A stretch of DNA of 64,000 nucleotides. Origin: Lentzea sp. NBRC 105346 (GTDB lineage: Bacteria > Actinomycetota > Actinomycetes > Mycobacteriales > Pseudonocardiaceae). Below the pieces are notes generated by a model. That model worked only from the letters and a program-made list of their open reading frames with translations, made no database searches and was not told where the DNA came from. The translations under genes and the position numbers were made by a program. The stretch is taken from the NCBI RefSeq assembly GCF_030269605.1, contig NZ_BSTQ01000007.1:248001-312000 (forward strand), written 5' to 3'. Of the stretch, positions 25,428 through 33,053 are shown one piece after another. Position 1 is the stretch's first letter, and every line of letters begins with the position of its first letter.

Positions 25428-26270
25428 TCAGTACTCGGACTCGTAGAGGCCTCGGAGCTCGGGGAGCAGGGCCGTCGAGTCGGGGAGTTGCTTGCCGTCC
25501 AGCGTGTGCACGCGCGTCACGGTGCGCACGCTGGACACCAGGAACAGTCCGTCCGCGGTGTAGAGGTCCTCGACCGGGATCGGCTCGACGACCGTCGTCC
25601 AGCCGGCGCGCTCGGCGGCGCGGAACAGCGCGGCCTGCGTCGTGCCGGGCAGGATGCCGAGCTGCGAGGGCGGCGTGACCAGCGTCCGGCCGCGGACCAG
25701 CACGGCCGTGGAGGTCGGGCCCTCCAGCACGGAGCCGTTCGACGTCGTGAAGATGACCTCGGCGGCACCCCGGCGCTCGGCCTCGCGCAGCGCGGCCATG
25801 TTGATCGTGTAACCCAGCGTCTTGGCGCCCAGCAGCAGCCACGGCGCCCGGTCGGCGAGGCCGGGCTCGACGCCGCGGTCCAGCGTCACGGCCGCGAGGC
25901 CCTCGGCGCGCTGCTGCAGCACCTTGGGGCTGATCTCCATGCCCAGCGCGAAGCCGGTCGGCGTGCCGTCACCGCCCTCGATGCCGCGGGTCTGCACCAG
26001 CTTCAGCGCGATCTCGCGTGCGCCGGTCCAGTTGCCGATGACGAGCTCGATCGCGCGCTCGAACGCGGCACGGTCGGGTGTGGGCATGTCGAGCATGGCG
26101 GCCGACCGGTCGAGCCGGTCGAGGTGCGGGGTGAGTTCGCGGGGCTTCCCGTCGACCACGAGGATCGTTTCGAAGACACCGTCGCCGCGCAGGAGTCCGA
26201 GATCGTCCACGCGGATCTGCGGTGAGTCGGGGTCGGCCAGAGTTCCGTCGAGCAGTGCGAGCACGCGCAT
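25428..26270 (-). CDS. Class IV aminotransferase / aminodeoxychorismate lyase-like
   Basis: A 280-residue PLP enzyme of fold type IV. It has RVDDLGLLRGDGVFETILV at the start, the Schiff-base lysine in LGAKTLGYTINM, EVIFTTSNGSVLEGPTSTAVLV and LGILPGTTQAALF. This pattern fits 4-amino-4-deoxychorismate lyase (PabC, folate synthesis) or a branched-chain/D-amino-acid aminotransferase; it corresponds to Rv0812. The ATG is 6 nt after a TAGGCT -10 (26282-26277), so it looks leaderless. Its promoter is divergent from, and packed against, that of the Nur-like gene. Confidence 0.85.
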   Translation of the reverse strand: MRVLALLDGTLADPDSPQIRVDDLGLLRGDGVFETILVVDGKPRELTPHLDRLDRSAAMLDMPTPDRAAFERAIELVIGNWTGAREIALKLVQTRGIEGGDGTPTGFALGMEISPKVLQQRAEGLAAVTLDRGVEPGLADRAPWLLLGAKTLGYTINMAALREAERRGAAEVIFTTSNGSVLEGPTSTAVLVRGRTLVTPPSQLGILPGTTQAALFRAAERAGWTTVVEPIPVEDLYTADGLFLVSSVRTVTRVHTLDGKQLPDSTALLPELRGLYESEY

Positions 26271-26311
26271 GCCGTGAGCCTACTAACAACCGGGCCCGTA
26301 ACATTGAGCCG
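26271..26311. promoter_or_regulatory. Divergent leaderless promoters (pabC-like / nur-like)
   Basis: Only 41 bp separate the two start codons. TAGGCT (minus strand, 26282-26277) is 6 nt from the aminotransferase ATG, and TAACAT (plus strand, 26299-26304) is 7 nt from the regulator GTG. The two promoters must overlap. Confidence 0.5.
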
Positions 26312-26740
26312 GTGGAGACCGCAAGAGGCCTGCGCAAGACGTTGCACGAACGCGGCATGAGGATGACTCCGCAGCGTCAGCTCGTGCTGGACGCGGTGCG
26401 CGAGCTCGGCCACGCCACACCGGAGCAGATCTGCGGGCGCGTGCAGCAGACCGCGCCGACGGTCAACATCACCACCATCTACCGCACGCTCGACCTGCTC
26501 GACCGGCTCGGCCTGGTCCGGCACACGCACCTCGGGCACGGCGCACCCAGCTACTCCGTCGACGAGCACCAGCACGTGCACCTCGTCTGCCACGTCTGTG
26601 GCCGCATCGACGAGATTCCGTGTGAGCTGCTCGACGGTCTCGTCGGAACACTGCGCGCCCGCGACGGGTTCGAACTGGATGCCAGCCATCTCGCCCTGTC
26701 CGGCACCTGCCGCGACTGCCTGAACCAGGAGACCGAGTGA
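26312..26740 (+). CDS. nur: Fur-family metalloregulator, Nur-like (nickel)
   Basis: A 142-residue repressor with an N-terminal winged helix (MTPQRQLVLDAV, VNITTIYRTLDLLDRLGLV) and a C-terminal dimerisation domain with zinc-type C93-x-x-C96. His86, His88 and His90 in DEHQHVHLVC, together with His34 in ELGHATPEQ, match the nickel ligands I recall for Streptomyces Nur (H33, H86, H88, H90). The HLGHGAPSY stretch also resembles Nur. The GTG at 26312 is used; the longer frame to 26222 would run into the divergent gene. Its stop overlaps the ygfZ start (GTGA). Confidence 0.8.
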   Translation: METARGLRKTLHERGMRMTPQRQLVLDAVRELGHATPEQICGRVQQTAPTVNITTIYRTLDLLDRLGLVRHTHLGHGAPSYSVDEHQHVHLVCHVCGRIDEIPCELLDGLVGTLRARDGFELDASHLALSGTCRDCLNQETE

Positions 26741-27798
26741 GCGCAGTACCGCCGCCCGACGATTCCTTCGACGCCGGTGTGCCGTGGCACCACGGCGACC
26801 CGTTCGCGGAGCAACGCTCGGCGGCGCGGTCGGCCGTGGTCGTCGACCGCTCGCACCGGGGCGTCATCGCGATCCCGGGCGACGACCGGCTCACGTGGCT
26901 GCACAACCTCACCAGCCAGCACTTCCTCGAACTCGGCGAGGGCATGGGCACCGAGGCGCTGATCCTCGACGCACAGGGCCGGCTCGAGCACCACATGATC
27001 GTCGCGAACGTGGGCGGCACCGTCTATCTGGACGTCGAGAAGGTCGACGACCTGCTGGCGTACCTGAAGAAGATGGTCTTCTGGTCCAAGGTCGAGCCGC
27101 GTGACGCGACGGGCGAGTTCGCGTTGCTGAGCCTGGTCGGACCCGATTCGGTGGCCGTGCTGGAGAAGCTCGGCCTGCCGGTGCCGGGCAAGCCGGCCCA
27201 GGTGGTGGCGCTCGAGAACGGCTGGGTGCGGCGCATGACGTGGCCCGGTCACGACGCGGTCGACCTGCTCGTGCCCCGCACCGCGCGCGAGGAGTGGCTG
27301 GAGCGGCTGACCGACGCGGGCGCGCGGCCGGCGGGCAGCTGGGCGTTCGAGGCGTTGCGCGTGGAGTCGCTGCACCCGCGCCAGGGCGTGGACACCGACG
27401 AGCGCACGATCCCGCACGAGATCAACCTGATCGAACGCGCCGTGCACCTGAACAAGGGGTGCTACCGCGGCCAGGAGACGGTCGCGAAGGTCCACAACGT
27501 GGGCCGCCCGCCGCGCCGGATGCTTCTACTCCACCTGGATGGTTCTGCGGACGCCCTCCCAGAGACCGGTGACCCCGTCTCACTGGATGGCCGCACGGTC
27601 GGCCGGGTGGGCAGCGTGGCGTTGCACCACGAGCTGGGTCCGATCGCGTTGGCGCTGGTCAAGCGGTCTGTCCCGGTGGAGAGCGACCTGGTCGCGGGTG
27701 CTCCCGATCGAGAGGTGCAGGCCCGGATCGACCCGGACTCGGTGCCGCCGGACACGCCCGGACTGGGTCGCGAAGCCGTTCGTAACCTGGGGCGGTAG
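26737..27798 (+). CDS. ygfZ: YgfZ/GcvT-family folate-binding Fe-S maintenance protein
   Basis: A 353-residue protein with a GcvT-like tetrahydrofolate-binding fold and the signature K-G-C-Y-R-G-Q-E (LNKGCYRGQETVAKV). YgfZ supports repair or assembly of iron-sulfur enzymes. The N-terminus contains GDDRLTWLHNLTSQHFLELGEGMGTEALI, typical of the family. The GTG overlaps the preceding regulator stop by 4 bp, so the two are co-expressed. Confidence 0.92.
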   Translation: MSAVPPPDDSFDAGVPWHHGDPFAEQRSAARSAVVVDRSHRGVIAIPGDDRLTWLHNLTSQHFLELGEGMGTEALILDAQGRLEHHMIVANVGGTVYLDVEKVDDLLAYLKKMVFWSKVEPRDATGEFALLSLVGPDSVAVLEKLGLPVPGKPAQVVALENGWVRRMTWPGHDAVDLLVPRTAREEWLERLTDAGARPAGSWAFEALRVESLHPRQGVDTDERTIPHEINLIERAVHLNKGCYRGQETVAKVHNVGRPPRRMLLLHLDGSADALPETGDPVSLDGRTVGRVGSVALHHELGPIALALVKRSVPVESDLVAGAPDREVQARIDPDSVPPDTPGLGREAVRNLGR

Positions 27799-27814
27799 TA
27801 CCTAGGATCGCGGC

Positions 27815-28642
27815 ATGTCCTCACCAGGCACGCTGATCACGGTCGCGCCCACCGGCGCCGAAGTCTCCAAGGCCGACGTCCCGCAGCTTCCGGTCACCCT
27901 GGAAGAGCTGGTCTCGACGGCCGTCAGCTGCGAGCAGGTCGGCGCGGCGATGATCCACGTCCACATCCGGGGTGACGATTTCAAGCCGACCCTGGATCTC
28001 GGGCGCTTGAAGGAGACCGTCGCGGCGCTGCGGTCGGAGACCTCGCTGGTCGTCCAGCTGTCGACGGGTGGCTCGGTCCGTGATCCGGAATCGGACCGTT
28101 TGCGCGTTCTGGAGGCCATGCCGGACTCGGCGTCCTGCACGATGGGCACCGTGAACTTCGGTGACGACGTGTTCATGAACCGCTGGGAGTTCATCGTCGC
28201 GTTGCACAAGGGCATGCAGGAGCGGGGCATCGTCCCCGAGTACGAGATCTTCGACCTGGGCCAGCTGACGTCGTTGCGCCGGTTGCTCGACCAGCACGGC
28301 CTGCCCGCGGGCGGGCACGTGCACGTCGACTTCGTCATGGGCGTGCCCGGCGGCATGCCCGGCGACGCGTTCACGCTGACCGCCGCCGTGCAGGCACTAC
28401 CGGAGGGTGCGACGTTCTCCGCAACGGGGATCGGCCGATCGACGCTGCCCGTGATGTTCACCGCACTCGGCGCCGGCGGGCACCTGCGAGTCGGCATGGA
28501 GGACACGACGAGCTACTCGAAGGGTGTTCCGGTTCGGGACAACGCGCAGCTGGTGGCACGTGCCGCGGGCTTGGCGAAGATCGCCCAGCGGCCCGCCATC
28601 TCGCCCGACGACGCCCGGAAGCTCCTCGGTGTGCACATTTGA
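27815..28642 (+). CDS. BKACE family beta-keto acid cleavage enzyme
   Basis: A 275-residue TIM-barrel enzyme of the 3-keto-5-aminohexanoate cleavage family (former DUF849). These use a metal to split beta-keto acids with acetyl-CoA. The metal-binding His-x-His is in MIHVHIRG; also conserved are VVQLSTGG, SCTMGTVNFGDDVF and VDFVMGVPGGMPG. The exact substrate varies widely in this family and cannot be told. A TAGGAT -10 ends 6 nt before the ATG, so the transcript looks leaderless and separate from ygfZ. Confidence 0.9.
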   Translation: MSSPGTLITVAPTGAEVSKADVPQLPVTLEELVSTAVSCEQVGAAMIHVHIRGDDFKPTLDLGRLKETVAALRSETSLVVQLSTGGSVRDPESDRLRVLEAMPDSASCTMGTVNFGDDVFMNRWEFIVALHKGMQERGIVPEYEIFDLGQLTSLRRLLDQHGLPAGGHVHVDFVMGVPGGMPGDAFTLTAAVQALPEGATFSATGIGRSTLPVMFTALGAGGHLRVGMEDTTSYSKGVPVRDNAQLVARAAGLAKIAQRPAISPDDARKLLGVHI

Positions 28643-28702
28643 GACAAGTTTGGAAGCAGCTATGTGTTGGCGGGTGACCGGGATCTACCTCAGGATGGAC
28701 AC

Positions 28703-29272
28703 GTGATCGAGGTGCGTCCTGGCGGGCGCCGCCGAATTGACCGGGTGCTCGCCCCCGACTACACGGAGGGCGTCGAGCAGCGCCCGCTGGTCGAGGTGCG
28801 CGAGCTGCGCGACGAGGCCGCGCAGGAGGAGACCGACCTGTCCTACCTGCGGCGGCTCCTGCACGCGCGGATCGACATCGTCCGCGCCGAGGTCAAACGG
28901 CGCAGCGAGGGCGGATCGGCGGTCGTCGACCAGCTCGCGACGATCCTGTCGACCAACGCCGTGGGCCCGGCGACCGGCCTGGGCCGATACCAGACCCACG
29001 AGCCGTCCCGTGCCGACGCGCACCAGCGGCACGTCGAGGCCCTGGTGTCGGACGTCGACCTCTCCGACGTGTCGTCGCTGTCGGACGACAAGCTCGCCGA
29101 GGCGCTGGAGACGTTCATCTCCGAGGAGGCCTCGGTCTCCATCCGGCGGCGCGAGGTGCAGGTCGTCGTCGACGCGCTGAACGCCGAGATCGCGTCGCGC
29201 TACCAGCGCGGATCCGCTTCGGTGGACGAGCTGCTGGCCGCGGAGCGCGGGCACCGCCGTCCCAAGGACTGA
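28703..29272 (+). CDS. rsiG: RsiG-like c-di-GMP-responsive anti-sigma factor
   Basis: A 189-residue helical protein from the GTG at 28703, with a CAGGAT-like site upstream. Residues E142, S146, R149, Q153 and D157 (in EASVSIRRREVQVVVD) give an exact E(X)3S(X)2R(X)3Q(X)3D signature, the c-di-GMP-binding motif described for Streptomyces RsiG. A second helix (E43, S47, R50, H54, D58 in ETDLSYLRRLLHARID) has the same spacing but His instead of Gln. In Streptomyces RsiG holds the sporulation sigma WhiG inactive when c-di-GMP is bound. No whiG gene lies in this window. Family assignment by motif; partner inferred. Confidence 0.8.
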   Translation: MIEVRPGGRRRIDRVLAPDYTEGVEQRPLVEVRELRDEAAQEETDLSYLRRLLHARIDIVRAEVKRRSEGGSAVVDQLATILSTNAVGPATGLGRYQTHEPSRADAHQRHVEALVSDVDLSDVSSLSDDKLAEALETFISEEASVSIRRREVQVVVDALNAEIASRYQRGSASVDELLAAERGHRRPKD

Positions 29273-29315
29273 ACGGCCGTTCCCACTTTCTGAGTGCGCG
29301 GCCTAGCGTGCGGGT

Positions 29316-30479
29316 ATGCGCTATCGCTGGGTCGTGCTCGGGATCGGCGCCCTCGCGCAAGGTACGAACGCCGCCGTCTTCCTCGGCCTGCCCGCGATCA
29401 CCCCGCAGCTGCGTGATCACTTCGGCCTGACGCTGCCCCAGGTGGGACTCCTGCTGGGCGCGGTCAACCTGGGCACGATGCTCACCCTGGTCGCGTGGGG
29501 TGTCGCGGCCGACCGGCGGGGCGAGCGGTTGATCATGGCTCTCGGAGGCTTCGGCGCCGCTTCGTGCCTGGCCGGCGCCGCGTTCGGCAACGCGTGGGTG
29601 GCCGGGCTGGCGCTGCTGGGCACCGGGCTGTTCGGGGCGAGCGTCAACGCCGCCAGCGGGCGCGCGGTCATGTCGTGGTTCCGCTCCGGCCGCCGTGGGC
29701 TGGCCATGGGCATCCGGCAGACGGCCACGCCCCTGGGCGCCGCGCTCACCGGGGCGCTGCTGCCGATCGTGGCGGTCCGGCAAGGGGTGCCCGCCGCGTT
29801 CGGCTGGCTGGCGCTGGTCACCGCGACCGTGGCGCTGGCGGTGGCCGTGTGGGTGCGGGAGCCGCCGGGTGCCGTTCGTACCGGTGGCTCGCACGGGGTC
29901 GTGCTCGGCGACCCGCGGTTGATCCGGCTCAGCGTCGCCAGCGGGTTGCTGGTCGTGCCGCAGTTCACCGCCGCCGCGCTGCTGGTCGAACTGCTGCACG
30001 AGCACCGCGGCCTGGCCATCGGCGCGGCTTCGGCGGTGTTCGCCGTCGCCCAGGCGCTGGGCGGGGCCGGGCGGCTCGGCGTGGGCGTCTGGTCGGATGC
30101 CGTCGGCAGCCGGATCGGGCCGATGCGGATCCTCGCCGTGGCGATGGCCTGCGGGTTCGTCCTGTGTGCGGCGCTGGACCGGGCGCCGGTGCCGGTGCTG
30201 GTCGCCGTGCTGGTGCCGACAGCGGTGCTGGCGTTGTGCTGGAACGGGCTCGCGGTGACCGCTGCCGGGGAGCTGGCGCCCGCCGGGCGGAGCGGGACCG
30301 CGCTGGGGATGCAGAACTCGGCCAACTACCTGAGTGCGACGATCACGCCCGCCGTGGCCGGATGGGTCGCGGTGCACGTGGCGTGGCCCGCGGCGATGTT
30401 GCTGGCCGCCGCGGCGGCGGTGACCGCTCGGATCCTGCTCGGCCGGGCGGAGCAGCCGGCGCCGGTCGCTGCCGGGTAG
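29316..30479 (+). CDS. MFS transporter
   Basis: A 387-residue major facilitator with about twelve membrane helices. The cytoplasmic motif between helices 2 and 3 reads WGVAADRRGERLI (variant of GxxxDRxGRR), and the second half has GVWSDAVGSRIGPMR. GMGIRQTATPLGAALTGAL resembles cyanate/nitrate-type porters. Substrate unknown. A TAGCGT -10 lies 6 nt before the ATG, so it may be leaderless. Its last codons are part of a 42-bp tandem duplication that continues past the stop. Confidence 0.85.
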   Translation: MRYRWVVLGIGALAQGTNAAVFLGLPAITPQLRDHFGLTLPQVGLLLGAVNLGTMLTLVAWGVAADRRGERLIMALGGFGAASCLAGAAFGNAWVAGLALLGTGLFGASVNAASGRAVMSWFRSGRRGLAMGIRQTATPLGAALTGALLPIVAVRQGVPAAFGWLALVTATVALAVAVWVREPPGAVRTGGSHGVVLGDPRLIRLSVASGLLVVPQFTAAALLVELLHEHRGLAIGAASAVFAVAQALGGAGRLGVGVWSDAVGSRIGPMRILAVAMACGFVLCAALDRAPVPVLVAVLVPTAVLALCWNGLAVTAAGELAPAGRSGTALGMQNSANYLSATITPAVAGWVAVHVAWPAAMLLAAAAAVTARILLGRAEQPAPVAAG

Positions 30480-30535
30480 CGCGGCCGGGTAGCGCAGCCG
30501 GCGCGGGTCGCTGCCGGGTAGCGCGGGCGGCCGGA
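30452..30535. repeat. 42-bp imperfect tandem duplication across the MFS stop codon
   Basis: The unit 30452-30493, which includes the last codons and the TAG of the MFS gene, is repeated with few changes at 30494-30535 (both contain GGTCGCTGCCGGGTAGCGCG). The second copy is non-coding. Confidence 0.65.
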
Positions 30536-30570
30536 ATTGTCGGACCTGCCTGGGAGAATTGGAACCGGGG

Positions 30571-30590
30571 GTCCCCCTGCGGCGGGGGAC
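30571..30590. terminator. Hairpin between convergent MFS and hypothetical genes
   Basis: GTCCCCC (30571-30577) pairs with GGGGGAC (30584-30590) around TGCGGC. It lies between the two converging stops and has no T-tract. Confidence 0.5.
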
Positions 30591-30626
30591 GCCCACGTCA
30601 GCGTGCGCGGCAGGCGTCTGCCGTGC

Positions 30627-31520
30627 TCAGCCGTGGCGCTCTCGTCGGGCCAGCTCGCCCCAGAACTCGCGCAGCGTCTCGTACCTGAGCGCGACCTCCT
30701 CGGCGTCCCCGGTCTCCAGCGCGTCCAGGATGGCGTTGACGTCGGCGGCGGAGGTGTCCTCCAGCAGGTCCTTGTCGTCCACGAGCTGCACCAGCCCGCC
30801 GTAGTCCAGCTCGACGGCGGAGTGCGGGTGGAAGTGCTCCAGCCAGCGCCCGGTGTCGGCGAGCACCTTGGCGGGCCCGTCGTCGCCGATGGTCTTCTTC
30901 ACCACGGTCAACGCACGCGCGACGCGGCGCCGGGCGTCCGCCATGGCGACCCGCCACGACACCTGCCGCTCAGGGTCGTCCTGGGGCGCGAGCACGATGC
31001 GGCGGGCCTCGGGCTCGACCAGGGCGAACCAGGGCAGCGGGACGGTCCAGGTCGTGGAGATCACGTGCACCGCGCCGCCCGAGAGCTCGGCCATCACGGC
31101 CGACGCGCGCGCTCGCACGGTTTCCGGGCCCAGCTCCAGGACGGACTCCCGCAGCACGGGCGTCGACGTGGCCAGGAATCCCACCAGAGCCGCGGCGGCA
31201 CGCGGGCGCAGGTCGATCGGACAGACCAGGGGGCCGGGGCCGACCTTGGCACCCTCGTTCGTGGGCACCTCGGCGGGGCTGATGGTCATCACGTCGAACG
31301 GGGCGTCGGGGGCCGCGGAGCCGTCGGATCTCTCGCCGGGCAGCAACCTGACGGGCCGCGCCAACTGTGATCGTAGCCACAGTTCCCGCTCGCGATCGCC
31401 GGCTTCGGCACGGCTCAGAGCGCCCTTGTCCAGGGCGTGGCGCACCCTTTCGGCCAACGGTGAGTCAAGGGCCGACAACGGTTCGTACACCCTGAGGTAG
31501 GCGACGAACGGTCGAGGCAC
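30627..31520 (-). CDS. Conserved actinobacterial hypothetical protein
   Basis: A 297-residue protein from the GTG at 31520 (GGAAGGA upstream); the open frame to 31571 adds a basic stretch that is probably untranslated. It opens with PRPFVAYLRVYEPLSALD and has ERERELWLRSQL, VCPIDLRPRAAAALVGFL and WTVPLPWFALVEPEARRIVL, with a helical acidic C-terminus. There is no signal peptide or membrane segment. It seems to belong to a domain-of-unknown-function family (possibly DUF8083) usually found beside DUF3073, as here. Cytosolic; function unknown. Confidence 0.8.
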   Translation of the reverse strand: MPRPFVAYLRVYEPLSALDSPLAERVRHALDKGALSRAEAGDRERELWLRSQLARPVRLLPGERSDGSAAPDAPFDVMTISPAEVPTNEGAKVGPGPLVCPIDLRPRAAAALVGFLATSTPVLRESVLELGPETVRARASAVMAELSGGAVHVISTTWTVPLPWFALVEPEARRIVLAPQDDPERQVSWRVAMADARRRVARALTVVKKTIGDDGPAKVLADTGRWLEHFHPHSAVELDYGGLVQLVDDKDLLEDTSAADVNAILDALETGDAEEVALRYETLREFWGELARRERHG

Positions 31521-31692
31521 CGGAGCATCCTTCCACGCGGGGGCCGATCGAGATTTGGCGGCACGTGTCACGCCTACCGCGTCGCGAGGAACCCCATCGG
31601 CACGGTACGGTAGTTACCAGGAACTAGTTGTCGAGACGAGTGGGGCCGCCGTTCCCCCGGCCGCCCCCGTCCCTGTGCGAGGGGGTCGAGCC

Positions 31693-31884
31693 ATGGGGCG
31701 CGGCCGAGCTAAGGCCAAGCAGACGAAGGTCGCCAGGGAGCTCAAGTACAGCTCTCATGAGACCGACTTCGAGGCCTTGCAGCGCGAACTGTCGGGCGGT
31801 AGCGGTGCTTCCGCCAACGGTCGTGGTGGCGAAGACCATCACGACGACGACCCGTATGACGACTACGACGACTACCGTCGCTGA
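31693..31884 (+). CDS. DUF3073 small charged protein
   Basis: A 63-residue protein: basic N-terminus MGRGRAKAKQTKVARELKY, a middle SSHETDFEALQREL, then an acidic, low-complexity tail rich in Asp and Tyr (DDDPYDDYDDYRR). It is almost universal in Actinobacteria, and M. tuberculosis Rv0810c sits near purM. The ATG follows GGGGGTCGAGCC. The basic head and acidic tail suggest nucleic-acid or protein binding, but no function is known. A strong hairpin follows the stop. Confidence 0.88.
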   Translation: MGRGRAKAKQTKVARELKYSSHETDFEALQRELSGGSGASANGRGGEDHHDDDPYDDYDDYRR

Positions 31885-31899
31885 TCACGGCCTGAGGGT

Positions 31900-31942
31900 T
31901 TCAAGGGTTGGGCGGCCACTGGATGGCCGCCCAACCCTTGAA
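31900..31942. terminator. 19-bp perfect hairpin between DUF3073 and OYE genes
   Basis: 31900-31918 is the exact reverse complement of 31924-31942, with loop CTGGA. It sits 15 bp from each of two converging stops, so it can serve both strands. Confidence 0.75.
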
Positions 31943-31956
31943 GTCTGAGGGCCTTT

Positions 31957-32949
31957 TCAGAACGCCCTGGCGTACTGCCTCGGTGCCTTGATCTCCACAC
32001 CCAGCTCCTGCGCCGCGTGCAGCGGCCAGTACGGGTGGCGGAGCAGCTCGCGCCCGAGCAGCACCAGATCGGCGGAGCCGTCAACGAGGACCTGTTCGGC
32101 CTGGCGCGCGTCGGTGATCAGACCGACCGCGCCGGTCGGCACGTCTGCCTTGCGCCGCACCGTTTCCGCGAGCGGCACCTGGTAGCCGGGCCCGACCGGG
32201 ATCTTCGCGTCCGCGGAGTTGCCGCCGCTGGACACGTCGACCAGGTCCGCACCCGCCTCGGCGAGTCGCTGGGCCAGCACGACGCTGTCCTCGGCGGTCC
32301 AGCCGTCGTCGGTCCAGTCGGTGCCGGAGATCCGGACGAACACCGGCACGTCGACCGCTTCGCGGACGGCCGCGGTCACCGCGACCGGCACGGCGATGCG
32401 CTCTTCGAGCGTGCCCTCGTTCGTCAGCGGCGAGTAGAACTCGTGCAGCAGATAGCCGTGCGCGGCGTGCACCTCGACGACCTCGAACCCGGCCTCGACG
32501 GCCCGGCGGGCGGCCGAGACGAAGAACGAGGTGATCTCGTCGATGCCGGCGGCGTCGAGCTTCGACGGCGTGTGCATGCCGGGAAACGGCTCGGCGGTCG
32601 GCGCGACGGGCGTCCAGTCGCCGTAGGCCTTGCGGCCCGCGTGCGCCAGCTGGATTCCCGGAACGGCGCCGTTGTCCTTGATGAACTTCGTGATCGGCCG
32701 CCAGGCCTCGACCTGTGTGTCGTTCCAGATGCCGACGTCGTTCGGCGAGATCCGGCCGCGCGGCTCGACCGCGGTCGCCTCGGCGATCACCAGGCCGGCT
32801 CCGCCGACGGCGCGCGAACCGAGGTGCACCAGGTGCCAGTTGGTCGGAACGCCGTCCTCACCTGCCGTGTACTGGCACATGGGGCTGACCGCGATCCGGT
32901 TGGGCAGGGTGACCGACCGCAGGGTCAGTGGGGTGAACAGCAGGCTCAC
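31957..32949 (-). CDS. Old yellow enzyme (NADH:flavin oxidoreductase, YqjM-type)
   Basis: A 330-residue FMN-dependent ene-reductase with a TIM barrel. The first strand reads LFTPLTLRSVTLPNRIAVSPMCQYTA; the Cys in SPMCQY modulates FMN in YqjM-class enzymes. IQLAHAGRKAY, EVHAAHGYLLHEFYSPLTN (the two active-site histidines are expected in HAAH) and DLVLLGRELLRHPYWPLHAA follow. It probably reduces activated C=C bonds of xenobiotic or quinone-like substrates with NADPH. The GTG start has GAGGAG. A TetR-like palindrome lies just upstream. Confidence 0.92.
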   Translation of the reverse strand: MSLLFTPLTLRSVTLPNRIAVSPMCQYTAGEDGVPTNWHLVHLGSRAVGGAGLVIAEATAVEPRGRISPNDVGIWNDTQVEAWRPITKFIKDNGAVPGIQLAHAGRKAYGDWTPVAPTAEPFPGMHTPSKLDAAGIDEITSFFVSAARRAVEAGFEVVEVHAAHGYLLHEFYSPLTNEGTLEERIAVPVAVTAAVREAVDVPVFVRISGTDWTDDGWTAEDSVVLAQRLAEAGADLVDVSSGGNSADAKIPVGPGYQVPLAETVRRKADVPTGAVGLITDARQAEQVLVDGSADLVLLGRELLRHPYWPLHAAQELGVEIKAPRQYARAF

Positions 32950-32964
32950 GTCCAGCTCCTCGTG

Positions 32965-32984
32965 AGTTCGTATGTCTACGAACT
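32965..32984. promoter_or_regulatory. Palindromic operator upstream of the OYE gene
   Basis: AGTTCGTA and TACGAACT form perfect 8-bp arms separated by TGTC. It lies 16 bp upstream of the OYE start and within 70 bp of the divergent STAND gene. The size is typical of TetR-family operators; no TetR gene is adjacent. Confidence 0.55.
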
Positions 32985-33053
32985 GTTAAAGGAGTGCGGC
33001 CCGCCGGATCAATCCCGAGGGTGATCGGCATCTCATCGGGTAGAACGAACGGC

